Of a stretch of DNA of 64,000 bases, positions 8,819 through 19,600 are shown piece after piece (the first letter of the stretch is position 1; every line of letters begins with the position of its first letter). The translations under genes and the position numbers were made by a program. This stretch comes from an uncultured Lewinella sp. (GTDB lineage Bacteria > Bacteroidota > Bacteroidia > Chitinophagales > Saprospiraceae). The DNA is taken from positions 186,001-250,000 of the forward strand of contig CALMYQ010000101.1 of NCBI GenBank assembly GCA_937873655.1, in the 5' to 3' direction. Under the pieces are notes generated by a model that was not told where the DNA came from, did not search any database, and worked only from the letters and a program-made list of their open reading frames with translations.

Positions 8819-9766
8819 ATGAAAAAAGACAATATTCTGGTTATCGGCGCAAACGGTCAGCTGGGTTCAGTGCTGACCCGTGCCCTCAGAGATCAATTCG
8901 GACGCAACAATGTACTGGCCACCGATATCCGGATGCCGTTGGAGGACGAGGGTCCGTTCGAATTGCTGGATGTTGTTGATCGCCGCCAACTCGAACGCCT
9001 GGCCCGGAAGTACAGGATCACCCAGATCTATCACCTGGCCGCCATCCTTTCCGCCAAGGGCGAACAAAACCCCAAATTGGCCTGGGATGTCAATATCAAC
9101 GGCTTGTTCAATGCCCTCGAACTGGCCCGGGAAGAAAAGCTGCGCCTTTTTTTCCCGAGCACCATTGCCGTTTTCGGCAGCCATACGCCCAGAAAGAATA
9201 CGCCGCAGGAAACCATCATCCACCCCGAAACCGTATACGGGATCAGCAAAGCAGCAGGAGAGAACTGGTGCCAGTATTATCACCTGAAATTCGGCGTGGA
9301 TGTCCGCTCTTTGCGCTATCCGGGAGTGATCGGTTACCAATCCATGCCGGGCGGCGGAACCACGGACTACGCCGTGGAGATCTTCCACTATGCCGTCAAA
9401 GGAGAACGGTATACCTGTTTTCTCAAATCCGAAACCCGGTTACCCATGATCTATATGGACGACGCCATCCGGGCAACCCTGGAGCTGATGAACGCACCGG
9501 CCAGACAGATCACCGTTCGGACCAGCTACAACCTCGCAGCGATGAGCTTCACTCCTGCTGAATTGACGGAAGCCATCCGGAAGCATGTTCCGGATTTCGA
9601 GGTCGGGTACGAACCGGATTTTCGCCAGAATATCGCCGAATCCTGGTCGGAAAGCATCGACGATACCGCTGCCCGCCGCGACTGGAACTGGCGGCCTGCC
9701 TACGACCTGGAGGGCATGACGGAGGATATGATCGTGCATTTGAAAGAGCAGTATTTGGCGGTTTGA
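8819..9766 (+). CDS. tdh: L-threonine 3-dehydrogenase (SDR/epimerase type)
   Basis: NAD-dependent extended SDR. GANGQLG (residues 10-16) is the dinucleotide-binding loop, and Ser114, Tyr140 and Lys144 (TVYGISKAAGE) form the catalytic triad. The segment SLRYPGVIGYQSMPGGGTTD and the MIYMDDAIRATLELM region match the short-chain L-threonine dehydrogenase family, which oxidises threonine to 2-amino-3-oxobutyrate. The downstream gene encodes the enzyme that uses this product (Kbl), which strongly supports the assignment over a sugar epimerase. 315 residues, complete. Confidence 0.9.
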   Translation: MKKDNILVIGANGQLGSVLTRALRDQFGRNNVLATDIRMPLEDEGPFELLDVVDRRQLERLARKYRITQIYHLAAILSAKGEQNPKLAWDVNINGLFNALELAREEKLRLFFPSTIAVFGSHTPRKNTPQETIIHPETVYGISKAAGENWCQYYHLKFGVDVRSLRYPGVIGYQSMPGGGTTDYAVEIFHYAVKGERYTCFLKSETRLPMIYMDDAIRATLELMNAPARQITVRTSYNLAAMSFTPAELTEAIRKHVPDFEVGYEPDFRQNIAESWSESIDDTAARRDWNWRPAYDLEGMTEDMIVHLKEQYLAV

Positions 9767-10013
9767 GGGGTTTATTGGTTTATTGGTTTATTGGTTTATT
9801 AGTTTATTGGTTGATTTGCCGCCTTCGCTCTTTTGGAGTTTCGGCCGACGAAGGGTGACTGTTCAGAATTTTGTGTCAACAGGATTTTTAGCACGCGCGG
9901 CGTGATCAAAATCAGAACTTCGCGTATTCGCTTCTTCGCGTGAAACACACTTTATTGAACGGCCTCGCCCGTGAGTAAGATGTTATTTTGCAGGACCCGT
10001 AAAACTGAAAGAT
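9767..10013. repeat. Intergenic gap with octanucleotide tandem array
   Basis: The 247-nt gap between tdh and kbl holds an array of five octamers GTTTATTG (one copy GTTTATTA) at 9770-9809, a degenerate sixth copy, then a phrase with repeated CTTCGCGT-like words (9913-9942). No ORF with support and no clear promoter box were seen. The array is discussed in the findings. Confidence 0.8.
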
Positions 10014-11201
10014 ATGTTCAAGAATGTAAAACCCGCATTGCAACAGGAGCTGGACGAGATCCGTCAGGCAGGCCTGTATAAAGAAGAGCGCATCATCACC
10101 ACGCCGCAGGGCGCCGAGATCCGGACGACGGCCGGCGTGGAGGTCCTCAATTTTTGCGCCAACAACTACCTGGGGCTTTCCTCCCATCCTGCGGTGATCA
10201 AAGCGGCCAAGGAAGCCATTGACAGCCACGGATTCGGGTTGTCCTCCGTGCGTTTCATTTGCGGCACACAGGACCTGCACAAGGAACTGGAAAGCAAAAC
10301 CGCAGCGTTTCTCGGGACCGAGGATGCGATCCTGTACGCGGCGGCCTTCGACGCCAACGGCGGATTATTTGAACCGCTTTTAGGCGCTGAGGACGCCATC
10401 ATTTCCGACGAGCTCAACCACGCTTCCATCATCGACGGCATCCGCCTGTGCAAGGCCGACCGCCACCGGTATAAGCACAACGACATGGCCGGGTTGGAGG
10501 AGATCCTGAAGGAAACGCAGGGCGCCCGCCGCCGCATGATCGCCACCGACGGGGTATTCTCCATGGACGGCACCATAGCCCAATTGGACAAGATTTGCGA
10601 CCTGGCTGACAAATACGATGCCATGGTGATGATTGACGAATGCCACGCCACGGGCTTCATGGGCAAAACCGGCCGCGGCACCCACGAATACCGCAATGTC
10701 ATGGGCCGGGTAGATATCATCACCGGCACTTTCGGCAAAGCGCTCGGCGGCGCATCCGGCGGTTTCACGGCTGCCCGCAAGGAAATCGTTGAGCTGTTGC
10801 GGCAGCGGTCGCGGCCCTATTTATTCTCCAACACCCTGGCTCCGGCCATCGCGGGCGCTACCATCAAGGTGATCGACCTGCTGAGCGGTTCCACGGCCCT
10901 GCGCGACAAGCTGGAAAACAATACCCGGTTCTTCCGAAAGGCCATGACCGATGCGGGTTTCGATATCCTCCAGGGAGAACATCCCATTGTGCCGATCATG
11001 CTGTACGACGCGCCGCTGGCCCAGGAGTTCGCCAGGAAACTGCTGGATGAAGGCATTTATGTCATCGGTTTCTTTTTCCCGGTCGTTCCGAAGGGCAAGG
11101 CCCGCATCCGGGTGCAGGTGTCGGCAGGGCATGAGATGGTACATCTGGAGAAGGCGGTAGCGGCGTTTACGAAGGTGGGGAAGGAATTGGGCGTGGTGTG
11201 A
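10014..11201 (+). CDS. kbl: Glycine C-acetyltransferase (2-amino-3-ketobutyrate CoA ligase)
   Basis: PLP-dependent alpha-oxoamine synthase family enzyme that cleaves 2-amino-3-oxobutyrate with CoA to glycine and acetyl-CoA. The PLP lysine is K242 in [25 protein letters not shown] (about 206-217) carries the conserved Asp and His; [10 protein letters not shown] is at 50-59. Length 395 is typical for Kbl. It follows tdh on the same strand, which completes threonine degradation. Other alpha-oxoamine synthases (KAS, serine palmitoyltransferase) are less likely given the tdh neighbour. Confidence 0.95.
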   Translation: MFKNVKPALQQELDEIRQAGLYKEERIITTPQGAEIRTTAGVEVLNFCANNYLGLSSHPAVIKAAKEAIDSHGFGLSSVRFICGTQDLHKELESKTAAFLGTEDAILYAAAFDANGGLFEPLLGAEDAIISDELNHASIIDGIRLCKADRHRYKHNDMAGLEEILKETQGARRRMIATDGVFSMDGTIAQLDKICDLADKYDAMVMIDECHATGFMGKTGRGTHEYRNVMGRVDIITGTFGKALGGASGGFTAARKEIVELLRQRSRPYLFSNTLAPAIAGATIKVIDLLSGSTALRDKLENNTRFFRKAMTDAGFDILQGEHPIVPIMLYDAPLAQEFARKLLDEGIYVIGFFFPVVPKGKARIRVQVSAGHEMVHLEKAVAAFTKVGKELGVV

Positions 11202-11235
11202 TCGAGTCGGCCAGCTAAAACTCACCCAATGCGGT

Positions 11236-12552
11236 ATGCTTAAAGGCATGAAAAAAGCATTTTTTGAGCCCGTAATTGATCGTTGGGCGCAAGCCTCCCC
11301 TGCCAAAACAACCCGGCTGATCTTTGTCTTTTTCTTTCTGATCCGCTGCCTGTTCAAATGGGTAACGGGACACGATAATTTCGAGCTCTTCGGGGATTCC
11401 TACCGATACGGTCTCTTTAGCGATCAGCTCCTTTCGGGCAATTATAACCTGGACGGCATTGCCTTCATTATTGCTCCGCTGTATCCCTATTTTCTGGCGG
11501 GGATGAAACTCTTGTTCGGCGCTTACTGGCAAACGGCAGCCGTTGCCGTACAGTTTGCTGTTGTTTCCTGGTCGGGTGTGTGGTTATACCGCCTGGCTTT
11601 GCTGGTTTTTCAGCGTAAATCCGTTGCCCTGTTTACGGCGATCTTTTACGGGCTGTTTCCCAATACCTTATGGTTCAATTACACCCTGTCCCAGGAAACG
11701 CTGTTTCAATCGTTTTTCATCGGTTCCGTTTTCTATCTCATAGCGGCATTGAAAAATTCAAAAGGGGCCCTGGTATGGTCGGCGGTGCTTTTTTCATTGG
11801 CCTTCCTTACCAAATCCCATTGTTTGCTGTACTCCCCTTTTATCGCCTTGCTGTTTTTGATGCAGAAAAACCAGCCTTTTTCGAGGCGATTGTACAGGGC
11901 CACCCTATACGCCATGATCTGCCTTGCCTTTACAGTACCGTACGGGCTGTACAACTTGCGGGTGAACGGCTTGTACGTATTGTCCAGCACGGGCTTTGGC
12001 TCCAATTTCCATATGCACCATAGTGACGAAGGGTACAAGGAAACCTTTCCTGTGGTGGATAGCATTACCGGGCAACGAACGCCGGGTATTCTATTCGCTT
12101 TTTACCGCGATTACGATTTCGGGAAATACGGCAAAGTGAACCGATTGCCGCAAAAAGAAATGCAGGCCATGCATTGGCGGATGGCCCGGGAATGGATCAG
12201 GGCTAATCCGCGAAAGTTCCTGGAATTGAAATGGTTCGCCTTCCGGCGTTTTTTTACGCCCGGGCTGAGTAAAGCACACTACCCCTTCAATACGTGGCTG
12301 GCATCCTTTATGCTCGGCCTACCTGTTTATATGCTGGCCTACCTCGGGCTCTGGTATGCATTTCGCACCCAAATGAAGGACCATTGGTGGATGTTCTTCC
12401 TGGTTTTCACCCTATTTTTCTTCTTCGTCTTTTTTTGGCCGATGAGCCGCTTCAGGACCATAACGCTGGAGCCCTTTTACCTGATGTATGCGGCTTATGC
12501 CCTGGAAAATATCCTGAGGCGTCATCCCAAAGTGGACAGCACAAAAACCTGA
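11236..12552 (+). CDS. GT-C type membrane glycosyltransferase (PMT/ArnT-like)
   Basis: Integral membrane protein of 438 residues with roughly ten hydrophobic segments. The first periplasmic loop contains the acidic residue pattern ELFGDSYRYGLFSDQLLSG followed by APLYPYFLAG, as expected for GT-C fold transferases that use polyprenyl-phosphate sugar donors. The acceptor cannot be told. Starts possible at 11236 or at the ATG at 11248 (MKKAFF). It begins 34 nt after kbl and converges on the amidohydrolase gene with only 22 nt between stops. Confidence 0.75.
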   Translation: MLKGMKKAFFEPVIDRWAQASPAKTTRLIFVFFFLIRCLFKWVTGHDNFELFGDSYRYGLFSDQLLSGNYNLDGIAFIIAPLYPYFLAGMKLLFGAYWQTAAVAVQFAVVSWSGVWLYRLALLVFQRKSVALFTAIFYGLFPNTLWFNYTLSQETLFQSFFIGSVFYLIAALKNSKGALVWSAVLFSLAFLTKSHCLLYSPFIALLFLMQKNQPFSRRLYRATLYAMICLAFTVPYGLYNLRVNGLYVLSSTGFGSNFHMHHSDEGYKETFPVVDSITGQRTPGILFAFYRDYDFGKYGKVNRLPQKEMQAMHWRMAREWIRANPRKFLELKWFAFRRFFTPGLSKAHYPFNTWLASFMLGLPVYMLAYLGLWYAFRTQMKDHWWMFFLVFTLFFFFVFFWPMSRFRTITLEPFYLMYAAYALENILRRHPKVDSTKT

Positions 12553-12574
12553 ATGTCCTCATCAATGAAGTGAA

Positions 12575-14170
12575 TCAAGGTTTTGCCTTTTTCACGCCGG
12601 GCTGTTCGATCTCGAAGTCCTCCGCACTCTTGGCTTTTTTGACCATTTCCCGAACATCCGCCAGGAGTTGTTTGGCGTCGTATACGATGCCGTCCTTGAC
12701 GGTGTATTTCACGCCGCCGACCCGGACAACCTCATTGTTCTCATCCAGGCGGATGGCGCCGGTGCCGTAGAGTACTTTGAGGTCCATCAGCGGGTTTTCT
12801 TCCACGATCACAAAATCTGCCAGTTTGCCCACTTCAACGGTGCCGATCTGGTCGTCCATCCCCAGGGCCTGGGCGCCGTTGAGGGTTGCTGAACGGATCA
12901 CCTCCAGCGGGTGGAAACCGGACTCGCGCAAGAGCTCCAGTTCGCGGATATACGCGAAACCGTAGAGTTGATAAATGAACCCGGAATCCGAGCCGGCTGT
13001 TACGCGGCCGCCGCGGTTCTTGTATTCGTTCACGAAGGTCATCCACAGGCGGTAGTTTTCCTTCCATTCCACTTCCTGTTCCGTGCCCCAGGCATGCCAG
13101 TAAGATCCGTGCGACATCCGGCTGGGCATATAAAAACGCCAGAGCGAAGGCATGGTGTAATCTTCGTGCCATTCCGCCCGGCGGGCCCGCATCAGGTCGC
13201 GGTTGGCCTCATAGATATTAAAGGTCGGATCGATGGTAAAATCCAGGGAAAGGAGTTCTTCCATCACGGCGTTCCAGTGGTCGGAATAAGGTGGTGCAGC
13301 CTGTTTCCAGAGCTTGCCGGCCTCTTCAAAACGGTTCTGCTCGTTCTGGTAGTTATAGTCCAGGGGGTAATTCTGCACCGTCCGGTCAGCAAACAGGGCT
13401 TCCGGCAAGCCGTACCAGTGTTCCATGGAAGTCAGTCCGGAGCGAGCGGAGTTCAACACATTCCACCTGGCCACATCCATCTGGGCATGGTGGCAGGCAG
13501 ATCGAAGGCCGATTTTTTTATTCTCTGCCAGGGCTGCCGCCATGATATCGGGATTGGCTCCGAAGAATTTAATGCCGTCGGCGCCTTTCTTGGCATTTTC
13601 GCGCACCCATTGCCGCGCTTCTTCCGGCGTGCTGATGGGTTTGTCCCAACCCATTCCAAAGGCGGTATAGGCCTTGATCCGGGGCGCTGTGATTTCATTT
13701 TTTGCACTGCGCTCCCGCTGGTCGAGCACCCAGTCGAGCCCATTTCCGCAGGACGGATCCCGGATGGTCGTAATGCCGTGTCCCATCCAGAGTTTGAAAA
13801 CGTATTCGGCATCTGCGCCCTGAGAGCCGCCGCCGATATGGCCGTGCATATCCACAAAACCGGGCATCAGGTACATGCCCTCGCAATCGTATTCCTTGCC
13901 GCCTTCTTTCAGCTTGGGCCGGCGCTCCGGGTCGATGGGCACCCCTGGAAATCCGACCGTCCGCACCTGCGCTATCTTGTTGTTCTCCACGACAATATCC
14001 ACCGGGCCGGTAGGCGGCGCTCCGTTGCCGTTGATCAGGGTAACGCCCCGGATAATCAGCTGGGAGTAAGGGCCGTCGCCCTCCCCCCGGTCCGGCGCTT
14101 TTTTGACCTGGGCTTTTACCGCAGCGGCACAAAGGAAAATGCTGAACAGGATCAAGGTGGCTTTTTTCAT
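12575..14170 (-). CDS. Secreted metal-dependent amidohydrolase
   Basis: A 531-residue protein with a signal peptide (KATLILFSIFLCAAAVKAQ). It belongs to the amidohydrolase superfamily (imidazolonepropionase/adenine deaminase-like TIM barrel): the metal-binding HxH is H109/H111 in MPGFVDMHGHIGGG, there is an ITTIRDPSCG segment, a late metal Asp in TAGSDSGFIYQ, and the C-terminal closing motif LADFVIVEENPLMDLKV. The start at 14170 is chosen over the upstream in-frame codon at 14227 because it begins the signal peptide; a -7-like box lies just upstream (14201-14194). Bacteroidota often export such enzymes, possibly for peptides or amides. Substrate unknown. Confidence 0.85.
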   Translation of the reverse strand: MKKATLILFSIFLCAAAVKAQVKKAPDRGEGDGPYSQLIIRGVTLINGNGAPPTGPVDIVVENNKIAQVRTVGFPGVPIDPERRPKLKEGGKEYDCEGMYLMPGFVDMHGHIGGGSQGADAEYVFKLWMGHGITTIRDPSCGNGLDWVLDQRERSAKNEITAPRIKAYTAFGMGWDKPISTPEEARQWVRENAKKGADGIKFFGANPDIMAAALAENKKIGLRSACHHAQMDVARWNVLNSARSGLTSMEHWYGLPEALFADRTVQNYPLDYNYQNEQNRFEEAGKLWKQAAPPYSDHWNAVMEELLSLDFTIDPTFNIYEANRDLMRARRAEWHEDYTMPSLWRFYMPSRMSHGSYWHAWGTEQEVEWKENYRLWMTFVNEYKNRGGRVTAGSDSGFIYQLYGFAYIRELELLRESGFHPLEVIRSATLNGAQALGMDDQIGTVEVGKLADFVIVEENPLMDLKVLYGTGAIRLDENNEVVRVGGVKYTVKDGIVYDAKQLLADVREMVKKAKSAEDFEIEQPGVKKAKP

Positions 14171-14193
14171 GTCATGTGAGTGTTTGAAAAACC

Positions 14194-14201
14194 CAAATCT
14201 A
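14194..14201 (-). promoter_or_regulatory. -7 promoter box for the amidohydrolase gene
   Basis: The minus strand reads TAGATTTG (TAnnTTTG consensus), 23 nt before the ATG at 14170. This also supports the downstream start. Confidence 0.45.
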
Positions 14202-14271
14202 ATGATTTCGCACTGGAAATGGATCACCTAAACTTAAAACATTAAAAAAAGGAATTCCCCCCCAAGACCCG

Positions 14272-14279
14272 TATCTTTG
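14272..14279 (+). promoter_or_regulatory. -7 promoter box for panB
   Basis: TATCTTTG, 17 nt before the panB ATG. It is the same eight bases as the tdh box, again with a very short leader and no clear -33 element. Confidence 0.5.
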
Positions 14280-14296
14280 GCGCCTCAATTGAAAAC

Positions 14297-15112
14297 ATGT
14301 CAGTCAACAAGGAAATAAAACGGATCACGACCCATGTCCTTCAGGCTATGAAACTCCGGGGAGAGAAGATCAGCATGCTTACGGCGTATGACTACTCTTT
14401 GGCCAGGATTGTGGATGAAGCCGGGATCGACATCATCCTCGTCGGGGACTCGGCCAGCAATGTCATGGCGGGGCACGAAACCCCCCTGCCCTTCACCCTC
14501 GATCAGATGATCTACCATGCCTCATCGGTCGTACGGGCCGTTAAACGGTCACTGGTTGTCGTTGACCTGCCGTTCGGCACCTATCAGGGCAATTCCAAGC
14601 TGGCCCTCGAATCGACCATCCGCATCATGAAGGAAGCCGGCGCCCATGCCGTCAAACTGGAAGGCGGCGCTGAAATTTCGGATTCCATCCGGCGGATACT
14701 CACAGCGGGCGTTCCGGTCATGGGCCATCTGGGGCTTACCCCGCAATCCATCTACAAATTCGGCACGTATACCGTGAGGGCCCGGGAAGAAGCTGAAGCC
14801 GAAAAGTTGATGGAAGACGCCCTGACCCTTCAGGAATTGGGTTGCTTCGCCGTTGTATTGGAAAAGATCCCTGCCGAGCTGACCAAAAAAGTCTCCGAAA
14901 AACTCCACATCCCGACCATCGGCATCGGCGGCGGGTTGCATGCTGACGGACAGGTACTGGTCCTGCACGACATGCTGGGCATCACAAAGGAATTTCAACC
15001 CCGGTTCCTGCGCCGGTACCTGGACTTGTTTGAGACCATCAAAGGCGCTGTAGAGCATTATATTGAGGATGTCAAGAACAGGGAATTCCCAAACGAGCAG
15101 GAGCAGTATTGA
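14297..15112 (+). CDS. panB: 3-methyl-2-oxobutanoate hydroxymethyltransferase
   Basis: Transfers a hydroxymethyl group from 5,10-methylene-THF to 2-oxoisovalerate to make ketopantoate for coenzyme A synthesis. Family motifs are clear: [33 protein letters not shown] (metal and substrate site), [18 protein letters not shown], and [18 protein letters not shown]. 271 residues is the usual length. It stands alone between the divergent amidohydrolase gene and mltG. Confidence 0.96.
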   Translation: MSVNKEIKRITTHVLQAMKLRGEKISMLTAYDYSLARIVDEAGIDIILVGDSASNVMAGHETPLPFTLDQMIYHASSVVRAVKRSLVVVDLPFGTYQGNSKLALESTIRIMKEAGAHAVKLEGGAEISDSIRRILTAGVPVMGHLGLTPQSIYKFGTYTVRAREEAEAEKLMEDALTLQELGCFAVVLEKIPAELTKKVSEKLHIPTIGIGGGLHADGQVLVLHDMLGITKEFQPRFLRRYLDLFETIKGAVEHYIEDVKNREFPNEQEQY

Positions 15113-15175
15113 TGGGAAGTGGGGCCAGGGGATTGGGATGGTTTTCCCGATTTGAGTTATTTTCTGAGATTTGAT

Positions 15176-15252
15176 GGGTAACCACAAGGGGATATTGGTG
15201 GGTAACCACAAGGGTTACCCCAACGGGGGTTGGGTAACCACAAGGGTTACCC
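15176..15252. repeat. Three copies of a hairpin-forming 15-mer
   Basis: The word GGGTAACCACAAGGG occurs at 15176-15190, 15200-15214 and 15232-15246. In copies two and three it extends to a perfect 8-bp hairpin (GGGTAACC, loop ACAAG, GGTTACCC; 15200-15220 and 15232-15252). The surrounding panB-mltG gap (15113-15314) has no supported gene; short ORFs there only translate the repeat. Confidence 0.85.
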
Positions 15253-15314
15253 CAACATTTGGTCGGATTTGGTCGTTAATTACGTGATCTTCAACATTCA
15301 CCCTGAACCTGAAT

Positions 15315-16349
15315 ATGAGCAAAATCGTACGACTATCGCTGCTGATCCTTCTGGCTGCCCTGATTCTGGGCGGCGCCTACCTGTATTACCGGTTTGTAGC
15401 CAGTTCTGCGGTTCCGCCCAGAAGCGAGCCCTACTACGTTGAAATCCCCACAGGATCTGATTTTGAAGAAGTGGTCAGGTTGCTGAAGGACGGCGGCATG
15501 ATCAACGACGAAGGCGTCTTCAGGTGGCTGGCAGACAAGATGCAGTACCAAAAAGATCCCATGCGGTCCGGCAGGTTCAGGATCGAGCCGGGCTGGAGCA
15601 TGATCGACCTGATCCGGCACTTGCGCAACGGCAAGCAGGACCCGGTCATGGTTGTGCTGACCACTGAGCGGGAACCGGAAAACGTGGCCGCAAAAGCCGC
15701 CAGGTTCATTGAGCCCGATTCATTGGAGTTGGCGGCCTTGTTCAAAGATATTTCCTATATCCAATCGCTGGGCTATACGCCGGAAACCCTGATGAGCCTT
15801 TTCATCCCCAATACCTACGAATTCTACTGGAATACGCGCCCCAGGGAATTTGTCGACCGGATGGTCAAGGAACACAAGAAATTCTGGGACCAGGACCGCC
15901 GCAAGGAAAAAGCGGCTGCCCTTGGATTGTCCCCGGCCGAAGTGTATACCCTCGCTTCTATCGTGGAGAAGGAGACCCTCCAGAACAGCGAGAAGAAGCG
16001 AATGGCCGGCGTTTATCTCAACCGGCTCAAGGTCGGAATGCCCCTGCAAGCCGATCCGACCTGCGTTTTTGCGACGCGGGATTTCAACACCAAACGGGTG
16101 ACGGATTACCACACCAAATTTGATTCGCCCTACAATACCTACCTCTATAAAGGGTTGCCTCCGGGCCCGATTGCCATGGCCTCCATTTCCAGCCTGGATG
16201 CCGTGCTCAACGCCGAGCAGCACGACTATATCTTCTTCTGCGCCAAAGGCGACGGCTCAGGTCTGCATTCCTTTGCCAAAACGCTGGCAGCCCACAATAA
16301 GAATGTGGAGATCTACCGGGAGAATTTGCGGAAGCAGGGTTTGCGATAG
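15315..16349 (+). CDS. mltG: Endolytic murein transglycosylase MltG (YceG family)
   Basis: Membrane-anchored lytic transglycosylase that cuts nascent glycan strands and so helps end peptidoglycan chain synthesis. One N-terminal membrane helix (about residues 5-24), a LysM-like segment (GSDFEEVVRLLKDGGMI, from 48), then the catalytic core with LASIVEKET (catalytic Glu218), GVYLNRLKVGMPLQADPT, the YNTYLYKGLPPGPI motif and the C-terminal HSFAKTLAAHN. 344 residues, complete. Confidence 0.95.
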   Translation: MSKIVRLSLLILLAALILGGAYLYYRFVASSAVPPRSEPYYVEIPTGSDFEEVVRLLKDGGMINDEGVFRWLADKMQYQKDPMRSGRFRIEPGWSMIDLIRHLRNGKQDPVMVVLTTEREPENVAAKAARFIEPDSLELAALFKDISYIQSLGYTPETLMSLFIPNTYEFYWNTRPREFVDRMVKEHKKFWDQDRRKEKAAALGLSPAEVYTLASIVEKETLQNSEKKRMAGVYLNRLKVGMPLQADPTCVFATRDFNTKRVTDYHTKFDSPYNTYLYKGLPPGPIAMASISSLDAVLNAEQHDYIFFCAKGDGSGLHSFAKTLAAHNKNVEIYRENLRKQGLR

Positions 16350-16378
16350 AAGATCATTGTAGTTTTTCCTATATTTTT

Positions 16379-16468
16379 ACCACAAAAGAAACAAAAGGGC
16401 ACAAAGTTTAAATTGACCCTGAATCCTGCCGGGATTCAGGGTCAATGACTTTTGTTTTCTTTTGTGGT
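16379..16468. terminator. Bidirectional terminator/cruciform after mltG
   Basis: A 15-bp perfect stem (attgaccctgaatcc at 16412-16426, loop tgccg, ggattcagggtcaat at 16432-16446) is enclosed by a second inverted repeat (16379-16397 and 16449-16468, 19 bp with one bulged T). The outer arms give A-rich sequence on one side and T-rich on the other, so it can terminate in both directions between mltG and the convergent T9SS gene. The rest of the 318-nt gap holds only a small palindrome (atcccaaaatttgggat, 16609-16625). Confidence 0.7.
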
Positions 16469-16667
16469 TCAAATTATAATCTATGGCGCCCGGGATGTTC
16501 GTGCTTTTAGGCTGTTTCCCTGAAATCCCCTCGGGAAAAGCAAGCAAAAAATGGACATCTTCTTGCCTTTTTTATTGCTCTTCATCGGTTGGCCCGGATA
16601 AATCGCCTATCCCAAAATTTGGGATGACTCATGTTTGCTTCCACGCCAAAGGCCTGGCGACTCTGAA

Positions 16668-19600
16668 TTATTCCACCTTCACCACCTGCTTGTGCATCAC
16701 ATATCCCGCCATGCGGATGCGCAGGTTATATATCCCCGCAGGCAGCCTTTCGATTGAAATATGATCGGTGTTCTGGAAGGATAAGCCGGTTGCCCGACCC
16801 GCAGCGTCCAGCACCACTACTTCATCCGGGATATAACCGTAGGGATTGCTTATCCGCAGGTCGCCGTCCGTCGGGTTGGGCACCAGTCGGATGCTGCGCT
16901 TGAGATCCAGCAGGGCCGGCGCTTCGGTTTGGGTGGTCAGTTTAAGGAATTGGGATTGCGGCTGAACCGGAATGCGGATCTCCTGGTCATCGATCACCAG
17001 CGGTGAGGCGATGTCTACCTCCGTGCCGTGTATGCCGGCAATATCGTCAATGACCCCGATCAGGTAGGCGATGGTGCCGTAACCCGTCACATTGTTGTGG
17101 TCCGTACGGCTCAGGGCGATCTGGATCTTGCCGTCGGCGGCGAACGTCCGGTCGATGGTGATCAGGTTGACCCCGGGTTCGCCGAACCAGCTGGTCGGGT
17201 ATTGTACCGAAATATTATCCAGGTCGATTACGGACGGATCAATGGAAACCGTGAAAGCGATTCCGTAAACGTCTTCCGCCGGATGTGCTGCCGTGCCGAA
17301 AATAAGGGGAATTTCGAACTGCGCGCCCGGGCCTAATCCCGTGATGCCCGAAAGGTCGACCGAGATTTCCGGGTCGATCTCGGTATGGGGCAGCTCTTCG
17401 ATCTGTTCCGACGGGCCATGCGTAAGGCCGTAATTCACGCCGATAATATCCCGGTCTGCCTGATTCACCACGCCGTCGCCGTTGCAATCCGCGTGCTTGA
17501 AATTGAGCCCGTCCGCAAAGGATTGGTTCCAGTCGGCAGCCTGATAGGCAGCCCATTGGAAACCGGTTTCCGGCCGCTCGGGGCCTTCAGAGCCGTAAGC
17601 CAGGCCCACATTGAGCAGGTCCACATGGCTGACCAGATTGTCCGAATTGCCGTCGCCGGGCCATACATTGTCGTCGTCCTGGGTGATGCAGATATTGTCC
17701 AGGAAAAGGCTGCCGGAAGCCGAAATGACCAGTTTTTCGATCATGCCTGTCAGGGTCATGGAACCGGCGCGACCGTCATTAGAGGCCGGGAAGACCTCCA
17801 GGGTCACGCCGGAGCCAAGATCGGCCGGCAGGTTGACCGGATGGGTAGCAACAACCGGATCACCGCCGTTGACCGCAATGCTGATCTCCGTACCCGGGAA
17901 GAAATAATCCAGACTGATGGAAACGGCCGGTTGCGGCAATCCCGCAAGGTCAAAGCCCAGTCCTGCATTGGACACGCCGGCAATATGGCCCACAGCGGCC
18001 GTGAATTCCGGATACGGTGTTTCTTCCATCACCACGGCATAGCAGGTATTGCACCCGTTATCGTCTGCCGGGGTGAAAATAACGGGGACGTCGTCCTCTT
18101 CCGTGATCTGATCCAACGGATCATAGCCCGTGATCGGGCCGTAAATCCCGGGATCGGTCTCTTCCCATTCAATACAGTCTTCATTGGCGCAATAAATCGG
18201 TTCAAGGGTTTTGCTGGTCTGGCAAAGCAGGCTCTGGTCGGTTACCTTGAATTTCCAGGCAGCGGTGGGGTTGCCCGGCAACGGGCCGAGGGTCAGGTAC
18301 AGGTCGTCATAAGCGTAGGTCTGGCTCATCTGGGCGCCGCCGGCCGGGCCGTAGGCCAGGATGAGGGAATCGGATCCGTTGAGGACATGCACGTTGAGGT
18401 CGACCAGGAAAGTGCCGTCGGTGGCGCAATCGTAGGGTTCGACCACCATGTCGTACAGTCTGCAACATGGAATATCAAGGGGGACGGTCATCCGGCAATC
18501 TCCATTATGAAGATCGGCCACGCTCAGTGTTTCGCCCTGGAACTGGAACAAGGAAAGGCCGTCTACCGATAACGGCAGGCTGGCATAAGGATATTCGCCG
18601 ACCTGGACATTGCCGATAAACAGGCGGAAATAGTCGCTTTCCGGGTGAACGACTTCAAAGGTGAGGTTTGTAATGGCAAAGAGCGGTTCGTTCTGGTTGC
18701 AATGGATATTGAAATCCAGGCCCGAAATGCTGCATTCCTCGCAACTTACAGGACCGAGATCAATCGCACTATGGCAATCCGGATTTTCATTGTCGATCAC
18801 CACAAATTCGTACGGCGTAGTGCCGTTTGCTTCAAGCGGTCCAAGCGTGATGACCTGGTTCCCGTATTGGAAATTGCCGTAATTATGGCCGTTGCCCTGG
18901 ATATGGAATCCCTGGCCGCCGACATTGTTATAATTGAAATGCAGGTCGACATAAAACTGGCCGTTCTCGCAATCCTTGACCTCGGCGGTCACATCGGAGA
19001 TGTGGCAATCGCCGCTGCAATCCACGGGGCCTACCTCTACGTATCCGAAACAGGCGGGATTGGCAATATCCAGCAGCAGGAAATCGTAAACCGTTGTACC
19101 GTCGCCTGCAAAAGGCCCGAGGGTAATATACGGCGCTGCGCCGTACTGGTAGGGGCCTGAAATGGCGCCGTCGGCAAAGATATAGTAACCTGCAGGTCCC
19201 GGATTGGGATTATGGAAAGCAATATCTACCATGAATTGACCGTCGACACAAGGGTAAGTTTCCGCGATCAGGTCATTGAAACCGCATTCGGGTTCGACAC
19301 ATTGATTGGGCAGCACAATGTAATTGCAACAGTCGGCAGCATCATTGGCGCAGACCCTGATGGTGATATGGTCGGCCGTGGACGCCACCTCCACATTCTG
19401 GAGCAGGAACGGCGGTTGCTGCGGGTAATAGCCGATATGGTGGTCATTGATGTACACATCCACCCCTTGGCTGACCGGGTTCTCGATCCCGAAATCGACC
19501 ATGATATTATAATGGTTGACCCCGTTGGCTTGTTCGCAGGCCTGAATTTCGGCGGACAGGTCGACCACATGGCAATCTCCCTCGCAAAATACGGGTCCGA

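Noticed and set aside
9767..10013. Possible insertion sequence remnant in the tdh-kbl gap
   Set aside because: No terminal inverted repeats, target duplication or transposase fragment; only short tandem words.
12911..14179. Plus-strand open frame of 422 codons opposite the amidohydrolase
   Set aside because: The minus-strand amidohydrolase motifs are complete, and the plus frame lacks any motif or promoter.
15230..15442. Short ORF starting with GNHKGYPN
   Set aside because: Its N-terminus only translates the intergenic hairpin repeat and the rest lies in another frame of mltG.
16483..16764. Plus-strand ORF between mltG and the T9SS gene
   Set aside because: It has no family resemblance and runs into the coding region of the T9SS gene on the other strand.
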